A DNA stretch of 64,000 nt from assembly GCA_032433595.1 (NCBI GenBank), contig JASWJB010000034.1:124001-188000 (forward strand). The letters are read 5' to 3'. A program made the position numbers and the translations under genes. The notes beneath the pieces are model-generated. The model ran no database searches. It was given only the letters and a program-made list of their open reading frames with translations, and was not told the DNA's origin. This DNA comes from Conoideocrella luteorostrata. Taxonomy: Eukaryota; Ascomycota; Sordariomycetes; Hypocreales; Clavicipitaceae. Below are positions 11,414 through 21,842 of this stretch, piece after piece (positions within the stretch are counted from its first letter, which is position 1; each line of letters begins with the position of its first letter).

Positions 11414-12329
11414 TCTTCGGTGGACGATGCAGTCGCGAGGTGGAACTGATGGCGACTCCTGAAATGAATGTGTTGCGTGGATGTTGGTTGGCACGGCCAG
11501 CAGTCGGCCCAGAACACTTGGTAGCGCAATTGGACGACGTGAAGCTATGAAGTTCGGTCGTGTATAAATGCCCGAGGTGGGTTCGGGTCGTCACGCTGTT
11601 GACAATGTGTTGCGTGAAGAAGGGGGATTCGGGTTGATTGAGCGCAAGATCGTGGACACACGTTGAAGCTACTTCACCCCCGTGCAGCCACAACAACGGC
11701 AAGCGACAAGCGACAGGCGACAAGCGCCCATTGACAAGTTGTGGTGTGGCATGGGACAAGAGCCGGCTTGTGATTCGTCAATGGCCCACCTAGCCGGCTG
11801 GAGTTGAAAGGGTGGGACCCGGCTTAATTATATCTGACAGAATGCGGAACTAATTAACTAACTATCAATCTGCTCTACTATACGGAGCACAAAGCACCAC
11901 CATCTGACTTATATGTGAGACTGCCTCGCTATCAAATGTGTCAGGCCAAGCGAGGGAAATTGTTTCGGGGCGCTACGGGCGCCGATTGCTCTGGGGAGAC
12001 TACAGTCAGAGGCGCAGATTGTTCGCCCACCTTTATTTACTGTCCGCACCGTGGCGCCGCCCCGAGAGCAAGTAATAATGAAAACGCTTGATACTCTGCA
12101 TATCAGCCTTCCGTCTCTATAACTACTTCTACACGGTGGAGCATTGTCAATCAACTTCTGAAGAATGCTATCATCAACCCGGTGCTAAGTATCTTTTGCT
12201 GCCTGGCATAATAAAAATACCTTTGTCGTAGATGAAGGGCGCAAAAAATACTTGGTGCTACATATTGCATACAAATCTCACTTTCTGAGGCGGCGGAAAT
12301 GTACAGCAAGGTACTCTGGTTATGGTGGA
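11414..12329. other. Intergenic, AT-rich from about 11820
   Basis: The chs5 promoter side (11414-11760) is followed by AT-rich DNA with no coding signal. The composition changes near the fossil gene downstream. Confidence 0.5.
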
Positions 12330-13427
12330 ACCAAATCTCGCCTTTACCGCATGCAGCGGCGGCGTTTAATTATACTTGTCCACCGCGTCAACTCTGGCGC
12401 CTTTGTCATGTAGCAGCTTAGCTACAGCCTCATGTCCCTCCTTAGCAGCCTACGAGAGCGGCGTCCGACCGTAGTTATCCTTCGAGTCAACATTAGCACC
12501 GTGCTTGAGTAGTATCTTAACTATTACACGATGGCCACAGATGGACGCTAGTATCGGATCCGTAATATACCCAGGCTACTCCTTATTTTTATGGGAGTCC
12601 GAGTAATCGCATATGCCACGAATAGTCAAACAAGGGAAATGGTTTACGAGTCCAGCAGCTTCCATTTCAAAGTATAAAATGTCCATTACTGTGGCAAGCT
12701 TATCCCTGATTGTGGCGTCCTTCATTAGCTGATTAGCTGAAGCGATTAGACCGTAGTGAATTGCTGGGTTATCATCGTAATCAGTACGTCTAGATCGCAA
12801 TATTAGCTTTAATGGGTCGTCAGCACAGGCTTCTGCACCGCTTGCGCTATGTATTGGATGTACGACTCCCGAGCGATACAGCCTGTCGTTGCTTAGGTCT
12901 GGTCGACAATACATCTTCTGTAGTCGTGACTTCCTTGGAGAATGTCATTGATATCTGATTTAAGTCTATGGCCATCACTCTCATATTCGGAACTGATCAG
13001 AGTCATTGCTGTACGCAGGAGAGTCTGGGGCATACTCAGGGTGGTTTTGCCAAAGTCGTACTAAAACACGCCCCCATTCCCATTTCGAGGGGCGCTGACT
13101 ACGACGTCGCCCAAGCGGATATCGTGGTTCTTACTTGGCACGCCGCCACCAATTCCGACCATTAGACCAATTTTAATATGTATATTGATAGGTATGCATC
13201 ATGTCCCTTGCAGCGCTTGCAGCGGAGGACATGCCATACTCCCCGTCGGGCAAGACAGCAATAACGACATTGTAAGCTCCCATTTTGCCAGTTGTATAAA
13301 CGTTGTTATCATCAGGGGACACAACTGGCTGGTCTTTATATTCCTCATCGAGGAATTCTGGCGCGGCAACGAACTCGGTCTTCAGGGTGCAGATGCAGCC
13401 AATGATATATATTCCGGGGATCGACAT
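12330..13427 (-). pseudogene. Ruined nucleoside-phosphorylase/ankyrin (NLR-like) gene
   Basis: Minus-strand fossil of a fungal protein with an N-terminal nucleoside phosphorylase (PNP_UDP) domain and ankyrin repeats. Recognisable blocks: the start IIGCICTLKTEF (13425 down), [13 protein letters not shown] (near 13170), the [12 protein letters not shown] block, [38 protein letters not shown] and [14 protein letters not shown]. Two ankyrin repeats with ILLKHGANVDSKD and AAKEGHEAVAKLL follow directly. Breaks: frameshifts near 13178 and near 12920; in-frame stops at 13061-13063, 12576-12578, 12450-12452 and 12366-12368. By comparison with family sequence these replace Gln, Trp, Trp and Gln. The NACHT-type NTPase often found between these domains is missing. 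Intact relatives are NLR-type proteins linked to heterokaryon incompatibility and self/non-self recognition. Confidence 0.85.
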
Positions 13428-14220
13428 GCTGGCTCATAGGGCCATGACGTCGTGAGAATGCCAGATACGCAAGATCGTGCCCTCGAGCGCCAAGGAGTGG
13501 CACTACAGTGCAATTCAGATTATCGGTAGGCAGGCTCCTTGTTGCATATCAGAGCTTGGGGAATCGAAGAAATGCCCGAGACAACATTATTGGCGTCGAG
13601 CAGAAACCAACACTTGTAATGACGGAAAGAACGCAACTCGCTGTGGAAGAAAGTATCCGGATGAGAGGTAATGGGTGGTCCGCAGGAGTTGGGCTCCATG
13701 AGTGACGGGATGAGGTATGCATGCGCACGCATGCACGGGACGAGGCTGCGTGACACAGCGCATGTCACCATCTCGGTTGCCGCCCTCCTGACGCCCTCTC
13801 AATACCCGGACAGGAAATCATGAAACATGGCCCTAAAACTTCATGAATGCAACTTGCTATTCTCCCCTGCTGGATGGCTTTTGACGCTCTGTCGAACCCA
13901 CCCAACAAAGACCAAGCTCTGTCGAATGCTGAACCGTAAGCTTCATCTCAAACGAGCTCATCGACTGGCCATGCCATCTCAGGAATTCTGTATGCATCCC
14001 GCCATGATTTTCGTGGATCGGTTAATAATAAATACAATATTGGAATACTTGATATATATACTTCAAGGTTTTATTATTGTGAGGCGATGTGCACCGACTT
14101 TTGAGCTGTGGCTGTTGGCCTCACACGTGTTTTAGTCACACCTCACCGCCCTCCGCACACCTCTTCTTGTATTCCTACACTCTGCTTCTACTATACGCAG
14201 TCCACTATCGCAATACCTAG
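13428..14220. other. Intergenic between two gene fossils
   Basis: No coding sequence recognised; AT-rich stretches near 14020-14075. It lies inside the decayed patch of 11.9-14.5 kb. Confidence 0.5.
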
Positions 14221-14304
14221 CTATTTAAAACATCCGACGTCGTTGCTTTGCACTACCATCTTAGAGATCGCTTCCCGAACCTTGTCTCCAAGAAAGAGTT
14301 AGAT
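14221..14304 (+). pseudogene. 84-bp fossil of a D-2-hydroxyacid dehydrogenase gene
   Basis: An ungapped 28-codon stretch reads LFKTSDVVALHYHL followed by NLVSKKELD. It matches residues 277-304 or so of the intact dehydrogenase downstream (LFKTADVITLHYVL ... NLVSKKELD, nucleotides 15493-15576). At DNA level the block around 14278-14298 is near identical to 15549-15569. The codon just before is TAG where the intact gene has GAG. Only this fragment survives, so it looks like a decayed tandem paralogue or a partial duplication. Confidence 0.75.
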
Positions 14305-14670
14305 CCGCTATCGGATTCTAGCCGTAGCTACACACACACACCCGTCGCTAAAAACCATTCGGAGGCCGATCGGACTTCAGCGCCAATGTCCGAGGAATTC
14401 TAGCTGCCCTTCTATCCGGTCCAAGATGCATTCATTGCCAGAACTACACCCATCTATTTACTGTTTATTATACATACTAAGTATCCGTACGGGGTACTAC
14501 CGAGTATAGTAATACCAATACATGCCACCACGTGATGATATTTTGTCGTTTACAAACATTCTTTGAGCTTGCTTTTTCGTTTCTTACACAGCTAGCTTAC
14601 ACATCATCCAGAAACATTCGACCCTTCGTAATTGAAAACTATCATACATACAGAGTTCGCCTTCGTCATT

Positions 14671-15882
14671 ATGCTGGCCGCCCGATCCAACTTCGTAGGC
14701 CGTACTGTACGCAGCCGAGCACACCAGCTCACATCAGGTTCTCGGCAACAGTATGCAGATTCAGCATCAAGCCCATTGCCTTCTCTGGCCATCCTAGATG
14801 ACTACCTTTCCATATCCATACCTCACTTTGAGCACCTACCTAAATCGGACATCAGCATTAGCGTTTTCAAGTCGCCCTTGCCCCAGCGAACTGCCCAACA
14901 ACGAGCAGCCCTTGTGGAGAAGCTCAAACCATTCCAGGCAATCTCTACAATGCGAGAGAGAACACCCTTCCCGGCTTCTCTTCTACGGGAACTGCCGAAC
15001 CTGGAGCTTCTTCTCTGTACGGGAACTCAATTCGAAACCTTCGACCTCGACGAGGCCAAGAAGCTCGGCATCGCAGTGGTGGCCGCCCCAGGTCGAGGCC
15101 GATCGGACAGAAACAACAGCACCGCTGATAAAAAGAACAGCCCTGGACAGGATATTCGCAAAGGCGGTAACCATCCCACAACACATCATACTTTGGCAAT
15201 GATCTTGGCTTTGGCCCGAAACATAGCAGATGGCGACGCTGCTATCAAGTCCGGCGGGTGGCAAACCAGTATGGCCATGGGTCTCCCCGGAAAGACCATC
15301 GGCGTCGTAGGCATGGGACGGCTCGGCGCCTCTGTAGCACGAGCCAGTATTCTAGCGCTTGGGATGAAAGTCGTATGCTGGAGTGCAAATCTCACCCAGG
15401 AAAAAGCGGATGAGGTTGCCGCTGCTCTCAAGCTACCTACCGAAGATGAACATGGCGACAAAACTTTCCGAGTGGTGTCAAAAGAGGAGCTATTCAAGAC
15501 CGCAGACGTCATAACTTTACACTACGTTCTCAGCGAGCGCTCCAGGAACCTTGTCTCCAAGAAAGAGCTCGACATGATGAAAGACACGGCTCTCTTGGTT
15601 AACTCATCCCGTGGCCCTCTGATCAATGAAAGCGATCTATTGGACGCCGCTGAGTCTGGGAGAATACGAGCCATCGGCCTCGACACTTTCGAGTATGAGC
15701 CGTTACCTGCTGATAGTCCGTGGCGTTCGGGCCGCTGGGGAAAAGATGGCCGAAGTAACGTGTTGCTGACGCCGCATATGGGCTACGTAGAAGAAGGCCT
15801 GATGAATAACTGGTATGCTGAGACGGCGGAGAATGTGGAGCGGTGGCTGGCCAAGGAGGATGTTTTACATAGACTTGTTTAG
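14671..15882 (+). CDS. D-isomer-specific 2-hydroxyacid dehydrogenase
   Basis: A 403-aa NAD(P)-dependent dehydrogenase that interconverts 2-hydroxy and 2-oxo acids. The start is the ATG at 14671, the first in this frame. The first 35 or so residues are rich in Arg and Ser without acidic residues, so a mitochondrial presequence is possible. The nucleotide-binding motif GMGRLG is at residues 214-219. The catalytic triad of the family is present: Arg314 (SSRGPL), Glu341 or Glu343 (TFEYEP) and His369 (TPHMGY). The segment GGNHPTTHHTLAMIL is typical of a fungal subgroup of unknown substrate. Single exon. A fossil of a relative lies 370 bp upstream. Confidence 0.9.
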   Translation: MLAARSNFVGRTVRSRAHQLTSGSRQQYADSASSPLPSLAILDDYLSISIPHFEHLPKSDISISVFKSPLPQRTAQQRAALVEKLKPFQAISTMRERTPFPASLLRELPNLELLLCTGTQFETFDLDEAKKLGIAVVAAPGRGRSDRNNSTADKKNSPGQDIRKGGNHPTTHHTLAMILALARNIADGDAAIKSGGWQTSMAMGLPGKTIGVVGMGRLGASVARASILALGMKVVCWSANLTQEKADEVAAALKLPTEDEHGDKTFRVVSKEELFKTADVITLHYVLSERSRNLVSKKELDMMKDTALLVNSSRGPLINESDLLDAAESGRIRAIGLDTFEYEPLPADSPWRSGRWGKDGRSNVLLTPHMGYVEEGLMNNWYAETAENVERWLAKEDVLHRLV

Positions 15883-17300
15883 GAGACGCGATGGCTGGCT
15901 ACAGAGACGTCGAGTCAAGTTCCGAGGTATTCACTTGCGTGGTGGACGAGGTGATGAACTTGATGGCACTTCCTTACTCTGCGGCGACGAGTCTGTCAGT
16001 TCTCTCTCCAGCCCTTTAGCTTTCGGTCGCTCAGTTGCTCGGTTCGTTGCTTAGTCCATTATCCTGTCCAATATGGCTTTTGCACAGACCGCGCATTATA
16101 TTTCTACAATTGGCAGCTGTTCTATTTATAGATTTCGGGGAACCGGCCTAGTCTTTAAACACTGAGCTGCTGATACCAAATCCTCGTAAGTGCATGAGTG
16201 ATCTGCAGAACGACTTATACTGTCAATAACCCTCACGCCCAATATAGCTCTCTGTCTCTCACCAACTGCTAATAAGACCCCTGCTTGGCTTAGAACGGGG
16301 GGGAGAGGGGGTAAAAAGTCGCCGAATATAAATTCAGCCTTCTTGTCAGAATAAATGAGGCAATAATAGCTAGCTACTCGGCAATAAGCAAATGCCACCT
16401 ATTATTATCTATCCTCGCAAGCAGCTACAACGCCCCAAAATGGAATGCTGGCCCGCCCCGCCTCAGAGGGTTCCTGCATTGGCACTGCTCCGCCCGTTCC
16501 TAATGCAACTCCGTCATCTGACGCGGCCCAATAAAATGCCTGGGCTGGGTGTACGGAGTTATCGATCGGGTTGGTAATACAAGCCCCCCGATGATGTAAG
16601 TGGTTTAGTTGATTGATGGATCGCCAGGAACAGGTCGGGCGGCTTACGCAGGATCATGTAGGATCCAGAACTTTACGTTTCGGGACAGCGCCTCATCGGT
16701 TCGGGTCTTGGCTTTGCTCGTTCAATATCAAAGATGCAAGAGCGTTCAGATCTTTCCGACAAGGTGCAGTGTTGGTTGTGACGGGTCGGGGGCTCATGTT
16801 AATGAGTCTGGCTGACGAGTGTAGCAGTCTCGATGAACGGCATGACGTGGGATCGTAATCAAAGAGAATTGACTTGTAAAGATACTCTCCATTGGGTGGG
16901 AGTCTTGATGCTGTAGGCTATATTCTCATGGTATCTTTACGCAGATTCGCAGAGTCGCAGATTCGGACATACTTCACCATCGGCATAGCCAAAGTTGCCC
17001 AGAGCCAACGCCTTGCTTCCATGCTCTCTCTCTCTCTCACTCACCTCCAGCTATCTCGGTCCTCCTCGCCGCAATATGGGTGTTGTCCGCCCATTTTTAT
17101 CTTGACCAGCAACGCCACCATATTTCCACAACTTACCCGTCAGTACTACGTTGCTATCGAGGAACAAAGCCATGTAAGCCACCCTCAAAAGGGCACAGGG
17201 CATCGTCCAAACTTGCTTGATCTGGTTTATCCCTGGCCTTCTAGGTCACACAATACTTTGCATAGCCGGAATTTTTCCTTGCGCTTCTTGGAGCAAAGTC
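15883..17300. other. Intergenic, no recognisable gene
   Basis: Mixed composition, one TACGGAGT motif near 16552, a TC microsatellite near 17025-17040 and a G-run near 16300. No open frame has family features. Confidence 0.5.
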
Positions 17301-17760
17301 CGCGGTCTCGGGCTCCTGGACTATTCGTTCCAAATTTACCGCTCAATGAGGCCAGCCAAGGGTCAATATCAGAATCGGACAGGCTGATTTGAGAGATAGC
17401 CCGAGCTACAAACGCAGCATGCTTTTCCTACTGAGAAGAGTCGATTCCACCCCTTCTATTCTGAGCCAAGTCCGGACTATGAAACCCCCTCCCCCCTATA
17501 TTGCTTAGAAGAGGGCCTGGGGATGGATATCAAAATCGGACCCATGGGTTTTAAAGGAAACGGCCGAGCTGTAAACTTAGCATTCTGTTCTTGCCGGGAA
17601 GAGTCGCAATCCTAGTCCTGCTGCTTAGAGAAGAGCCCGGCCTGTGAGCATCCCTGTATTGCTCAGAAAAGGGAGGGCCAAGGATGAATATCGAATCTGG
17701 ATACATTGATTTTACAGGAAACGGCCGAGTTTGTACTATCGCCACTGCACAGACGAAGAG
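17300..17760. repeat. Three diverged tandem copies of a 161-bp unit
   Basis: Matching blocks recur at 161-162 bp intervals. A GGRTRRATATCRAAATCGGA-like block is at about 17359, 17521 and 17682; a block ending in CGAGCT/CGAGTT plus GTAAAC-like sequence is at about 17401, 17563 and 17724; and GAAGAGTCG or GAAGAGGAG is at about 17437, 17599 and 17755. The array ends some 170 bp before the start codon of the secreted protein gene, so it lies in its promoter region. Repeat copies share roughly two thirds of bases by eye. Confidence 0.65.
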
Positions 17761-17815
17761 GAGGCTTCCCTGCCTTTGGCTCGAAGCAGGCGAAAACAAC
17801 TGTTCAGCATGGACC

Positions 17816-17823
17816 TATATAAA
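17816..17823 (+). promoter_or_regulatory. TATA-box candidate for the secreted protein gene
   Basis: TATATAAA lies 110 bp upstream of the ATG at 17933, a typical fungal core-promoter spacing, and just after the 161-bp repeat array. Confidence 0.5.
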
Positions 17824-17932
17824 GCGCTTCATGTCGAGCATTCCCCAAAGATATCCTGTAATCAAATCACCCATCCAATTCTAAGCCTTCCACACCGGAC
17901 CAAATACCCCCATAGACATCCAAGCAGCCAAC

Positions 17933-19028
17933 ATGTCTCTCAAGACCATCCTCTCTCTCCTTTCCCTTGCGGCTATCCCCCTCGCCGCCGCGGTCCCTGC
18001 CCCCAGCTCCAACGCCGGGGCCGAGGTCGACTCCCCGGAGGTGTCTATCCGCCGCAAACTCCCTCTCGGAACCGCCATTGGCGGTGCTCTAGACCTCCCG
18101 CCTACTCCTACAGAGGCTCCCTCCCCGGAGCTTGTTGCCCAGGCCGTCTCCCGCCTGACCATCACCATGGAGAACAAGAACGGCGGTGATGTGTCTACCG
18201 TTCATGTTCGCGCAGCGAATGCTCCGCCCCCTGTTTCTGGGAACACAAGCCCCGGCAGGATGAAGGATGGGCAGAAGAGTGTCTTTGTGGTCAAGGCTGG
18301 ATGGAGTGGGAATATTGCCGTCTCAAATGCGCAATAGTACGTTGACACTTTTTGTTTGGATATCTGCTCCACCGCCTCTCTCCAAAATATATATATTGAA
18401 ACTGAGAGAAAAAGAGGCGCGTGACTGACTTGATATGCTCATCTAGTAAGCCCGTCACGGGTGACGAGTCCCTCATTGAAGGTAGCTTTGTGAACCAGTT
18501 CGGCAGACACCAGGGTGATCTCGACGTCAGCTACGTGTAAGTCCCTTTGTGCCATGCCCCCCCCCCCCTCCCCCCCTCTTCCCAGAACCCTCATCACATA
18601 CATATCTTCTTGCTGGATTGGCTAATACGTCCTTAGGAACGGCTTCTCTGTCCCTCTCGTATGCTACTGCAACCAGAACAAGCTCATCGTGGGCTGCAAC
18701 AAGAACCTCTTTGAACTTGGCAGATGCCCAGTAAGTACAATCATCTTACACGCCGCCACAGCTTCCAAAAACAAAGGACTCTCTCCCAACCAACGAAAAT
18801 TATATTCTATTATTCTAACATCATCAGAACCCCAACGGCCAAGGATCCTGCAAGAATCCCCACCGCAGTGGCCCCAACTCAGCTGCTCCGTTTTTCAAAC
18901 CCTGCCACGGCAAGGGAGGCGCTTATACTTATCCTGGTGACAATGATGCCAACCAGCTGAATGCCAGATGTCCCCAAGAACAGTATACTTGCTGCATCGG
19001 CAGAAATTGCCCCAAGAGCCCCAAGTAA
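17933..19028 (+). CDS. Secreted cysteine-rich protein, four exons, thaumatin-like features
   Basis: Exons 17933..18336, 18447..18536, 18637..18730 and 18828..19028 give 262 aa. All three introns have good donors (GTACGT, GTAAGT, GTAAGT) and branch sites (CTGAC, CTAAT, CTAAC). Residues 1-20 form a signal peptide (MSLKTILSLLSLAAIPLAAA), so the protein is probably secreted. A Pro/Ser-rich region follows, then a Cys-rich half with CYC, GCN, GRCP, CKNP, PCHG, RCP, CCIG and NCPK, ten cysteines or so. The run LDVSYVNGFSVPLVC resembles the DVSxVDGFNxP strand of thaumatin-like (PR-5/osmotin) proteins, which would place it near that fold; this is an inference. The function is unknown and an effector or cell-wall role is possible. 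The second intron has a C-run. Confidence 0.8.
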
Positions 19029-19863
19029 CCCTAGGTGTACTCCGTACTATTTCGGTAAAGGGTGTGCTATAAGGTTATTTTGATGGTCAAATATTGTGGT
19101 AATTGACAAGTACGGCTCCTGATACAGCAGCAATTTGTTGATGCGAGTAGTTCAATTTATTTGCTTCGCTATTTGATTTTAGTTTCGAGTTGCTGCGCTT
19201 ATCTCTTCGATTATTTCCTTTGTCGTTCATTTATAACTACACATTTATGTACCTTGCTCTGTTTTAGTTTCTTCAATGCTTGGATCAATTCGCAAACTTA
19301 TTGTGACCCTATATTCCGATCGTTAGAGTGTCATAACTAAACTATTATTACGGCCGAGACGTGTGCATGCGTGGACAGGAGCCTATGACCGCAACTAGGG
19401 AACGCCAAATCCTGGTCCTATTTACCACTGGCTTCTAATAACCGTCCCAATTGATACCAGGTCAGATGTAGCGATTAGTGCCGCCGACACATTGGATATG
19501 CAGACAATGGCTTGAGCCATGTATCAAGAGGGGGCATTGTTCGGAATGAAAGTGCGCCCTCCTAGTACAGGGGATCATTTTCGGCACAGAAGCATTCTAT
19601 AAAAATGCGCAACCATCCATACAGAGGCCCAACTTCATTCCGTAGAAATCGGCTTGGATCGAGGCTTCACAAAAGATGTGTCCACTGGTCATCATTCTGG
19701 GAACGGCATCGGCTGAGGCATGTGCCTGCGGTGCGAAAGAGCATGAACGCTGTGGCATGCCGCCTTTAATCAGAGAGCATTCGCCCATCCACTGCAGCAT
19801 GCAACAGACATCCATTGCAAGTATAAAATTGAGGAAGCGTCCATGAAACATGTTTCAGTCATC
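19029..19863. other. Intergenic between convergent genes
   Basis: AT-rich, one TACTCCGTA motif at 19036-19044 just after the stop codon of the secreted protein gene. No coding signal. Confidence 0.5.
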
Positions 19864-21615
19864 TCATGACACTGCAGTCTTATGCATCAACAGGTTCAGG
19901 TCCGGTTTCCATCCGTCCCACTTCCGACAGCCATGAAACTTGTACAGGTGCTGCCACATGTGGTCTTTCCTAGTAAAACTCCTGTCCTGGATGGCTCGTT
20001 TGGCACATGGTTCAAATTCATGAGATTGGAAGTGCTCTTCAGTCGGGGCCGGATGCCCGCAAAAGATGCACTCGGCCTGCGACTCACCAAGTCTCCAAAC
20101 TGTGTGAGGCTGCTCAGGTGGTAACGGGATTGCACACACCCAGGATGTATCTCCCGGAGCATGAACCGAACGCTCGTGCCGAAGCCAGTCGTACTTCTTG
20201 TTGAAGCTGCGCAAGCAATACGTGCAGGTAAATATGCGTCCCTTTGACCTCTTGGACCTCGCCGACGCTGATTTTACCCAAGCAGGATGGGCCCCCGGGT
20301 CGTCCGAGCTCCTGCCCGATAGCACAGCATCGCTACTTGCGGATAGGAGAGAATAGTTGGACAGCGATCCGTCGGACGAGTAATGAAAGGCCGGGAGCGG
20401 GTAGAGCATTGAATCTGTGCTTGCAGAGGAGCCCATGTCCTCAGCGGGCAGTACGCCTTCACCAACTCCCAGGATGCTATCCTTTTGGCTCGCAGTCGCA
20501 GTAGAACCGATGGCCCGTTGAATCGCATCCTCCGATACCGGTTCGCAGTCTGGAGGTGAGTGTTTCCATCGTTCAAACGGACTCATACTGGACAGTAGCG
20601 AACGGGGCATGGGAGATCCAGCAGGGAAGGTCGTGTTGTTAACCATTGGCTGAGCAGACAGCCTATGACGACGTCTGGCGTTGGTGAACCAGTTTATAAC
20701 TTGAGTTCGACTTAATCCAGACTTTTCTGCAAGGAAAGACTTCTCCTCCTCTGCCGGATATGGATGGTGTATGTTGATGGCGAACCAATCGCGCAGGATC
20801 TGAGTCTTTCTAACCGACCGGGAGCTGGACCTCTTGCTCGTCACGGGTAGCATGTGCATTACTGCAGAGGATTGCCCGGCAGGGGCTGGCGAAATCTGAT
20901 CCAGAGACGGCAACGGATTGTCCTCCTCATTGACTCCATGTAAATGCCCGATGACAGGACACTCTGTTTCGAAGCCCGAATGGCCGCGTTTTGAGCGCTC
21001 GGCAAGACTGCAGTTTCTAAAAAGCGCGACACAGCTAGAGCATGAATTTACAGGGTTTGGATTTGCATCTGTAGTTTGAAGTATAAAACACTGCAGACGT
21101 CGTCGCCTACAATAGGAACACGGCTCCCGAGGTCGCCAAGCACCATTTTTAGCAAAGAATTCCTCCATTGCTTCCCGGTACGGAACAGGCTGCAGCGCTG
21201 AAACTGGCTGCAGCAGCTGCTGTTGCTGCTGCTGTTGAGAATAAGAGGTACCGGTATTGTGCGCATGGTCTACGTTTGGAGGCGGAAAGGCAAGGCTCAT
21301 GTCTTGTGTTTCAACCCCCGACGAGATTGATGGGAAATGCGGCGCAATAGCATCCGGCAGTGCGTCCAACTCAGTATCGAACAACAAGGAATCGGACCAG
21401 TCCATATCGACGGACAAGGCCGATGCTGGTTCTGGGGTAGATCCCAACGCCATGGTGTTTGGAGGATCATCGTGAACGTCGCCCAACTTCACCAAGCCGG
21501 CAGAGGATCCGGCAGCCAGTCGGCGATTGTCATCCGCGCCCTGCTGCTGCGGCGGCGGCGGTGGCGGCGCGGGGTCAGCGCCATCTCCTAAGAAAAGAAG
21601 ATTATAGACGGACAT
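19864..21615 (-). CDS. Homeobox (TALE/KN type) plus C2H2 zinc-finger transcription factor, MoHox7-like
   Basis: 583 aa in one exon. Residues about 268-318 form a homeodomain of the three-residue-extended TALE/KN class, with HHPYPAEEEK in the loop and WFTNARRRHR in the recognition helix. A classical C2H2 finger starts at residue 464 (CX2C, twelve residues, HX4H), followed by a second CX2C...H unit near 516 and a third pattern with RSFTRKDHMWQHLYKFH. A Cys-rich block at 166-220 (CSYCRRRRLQC, SCSSC) is typical of this fungal family. The N-terminus has a Pro run and a Gln run. In Magnaporthe the factor Hox7, with this same domain order, controls appressorium formation; orthology here is inferred, since related paralogues exist. 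The N-terminal start is less certain: MALGST at residue 55 is an alternative. Confidence 0.88.
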   Translation of the reverse strand: MSVYNLLFLGDGADPAPPPPPPQQQGADDNRRLAAGSSAGLVKLGDVHDDPPNTMALGSTPEPASALSVDMDWSDSLLFDTELDALPDAIAPHFPSISSGVETQDMSLAFPPPNVDHAHNTGTSYSQQQQQQQLLQPVSALQPVPYREAMEEFFAKNGAWRPREPCSYCRRRRLQCFILQTTDANPNPVNSCSSCVALFRNCSLAERSKRGHSGFETECPVIGHLHGVNEEDNPLPSLDQISPAPAGQSSAVMHMLPVTSKRSSSRSVRKTQILRDWFAINIHHPYPAEEEKSFLAEKSGLSRTQVINWFTNARRRHRLSAQPMVNNTTFPAGSPMPRSLLSSMSPFERWKHSPPDCEPVSEDAIQRAIGSTATASQKDSILGVGEGVLPAEDMGSSASTDSMLYPLPAFHYSSDGSLSNYSLLSASSDAVLSGRSSDDPGAHPAWVKSASARSKRSKGRIFTCTYCLRSFNKKYDWLRHERSVHAPGDTSWVCAIPLPPEQPHTVWRLGESQAECIFCGHPAPTEEHFQSHEFEPCAKRAIQDRSFTRKDHMWQHLYKFHGCRKWDGWKPDLNLLMHKTAVS

Positions 21616-21809
21616 GTGAGTGTGCGTTCCAGTTTGATGTGCGGAGCAACGAAACCGGCAGCGGATCGGATCGACAGGGAGTGCGCTGAGGAATCACATA
21701 TCAGCTTGACGTGCCGCAGTGGCGCTCACGCAGAGTTTCCCTGCTTGACACCAAAGGCAAAATCGGAATCACGGGAGGAAGTCTGTCCTGGTCTGCTGGG
21801 TGGATGCTT

Positions 21810-21842
21810 GCTGGATGTTTGCTGGATGTTTGCTGGATGAAT
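21810..21842. repeat. Three copies of an 11-bp unit GCTGGATGTTT
   Basis: Units at 21810, 21821 and 21832 (the last diverges after GCTGGATG), some 195 bp upstream of the homeobox-factor start codon. Confidence 0.7.

Noticed and set aside
12330..13427. Calling the nucleoside-phosphorylase/ankyrin locus a working gene with introns
   Set aside because: Stops fall within conserved blocks at Gln and Trp positions and frames change without splice signals, so a pseudogene fits better.
14632..14670. N-terminal extension of the D-2-hydroxyacid dehydrogenase
   Set aside because: Only a TTG codon precedes the ATG at 14671; eukaryotic start at TTG is unlikely.
16126..16398. 90-codon minus-strand frame in AT-rich DNA at 16.1-16.4 kb
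   Set aside because: Suggestive of a mobile-element remnant by composition only; no transposase, reverse transcriptase or terminal repeat was visible.
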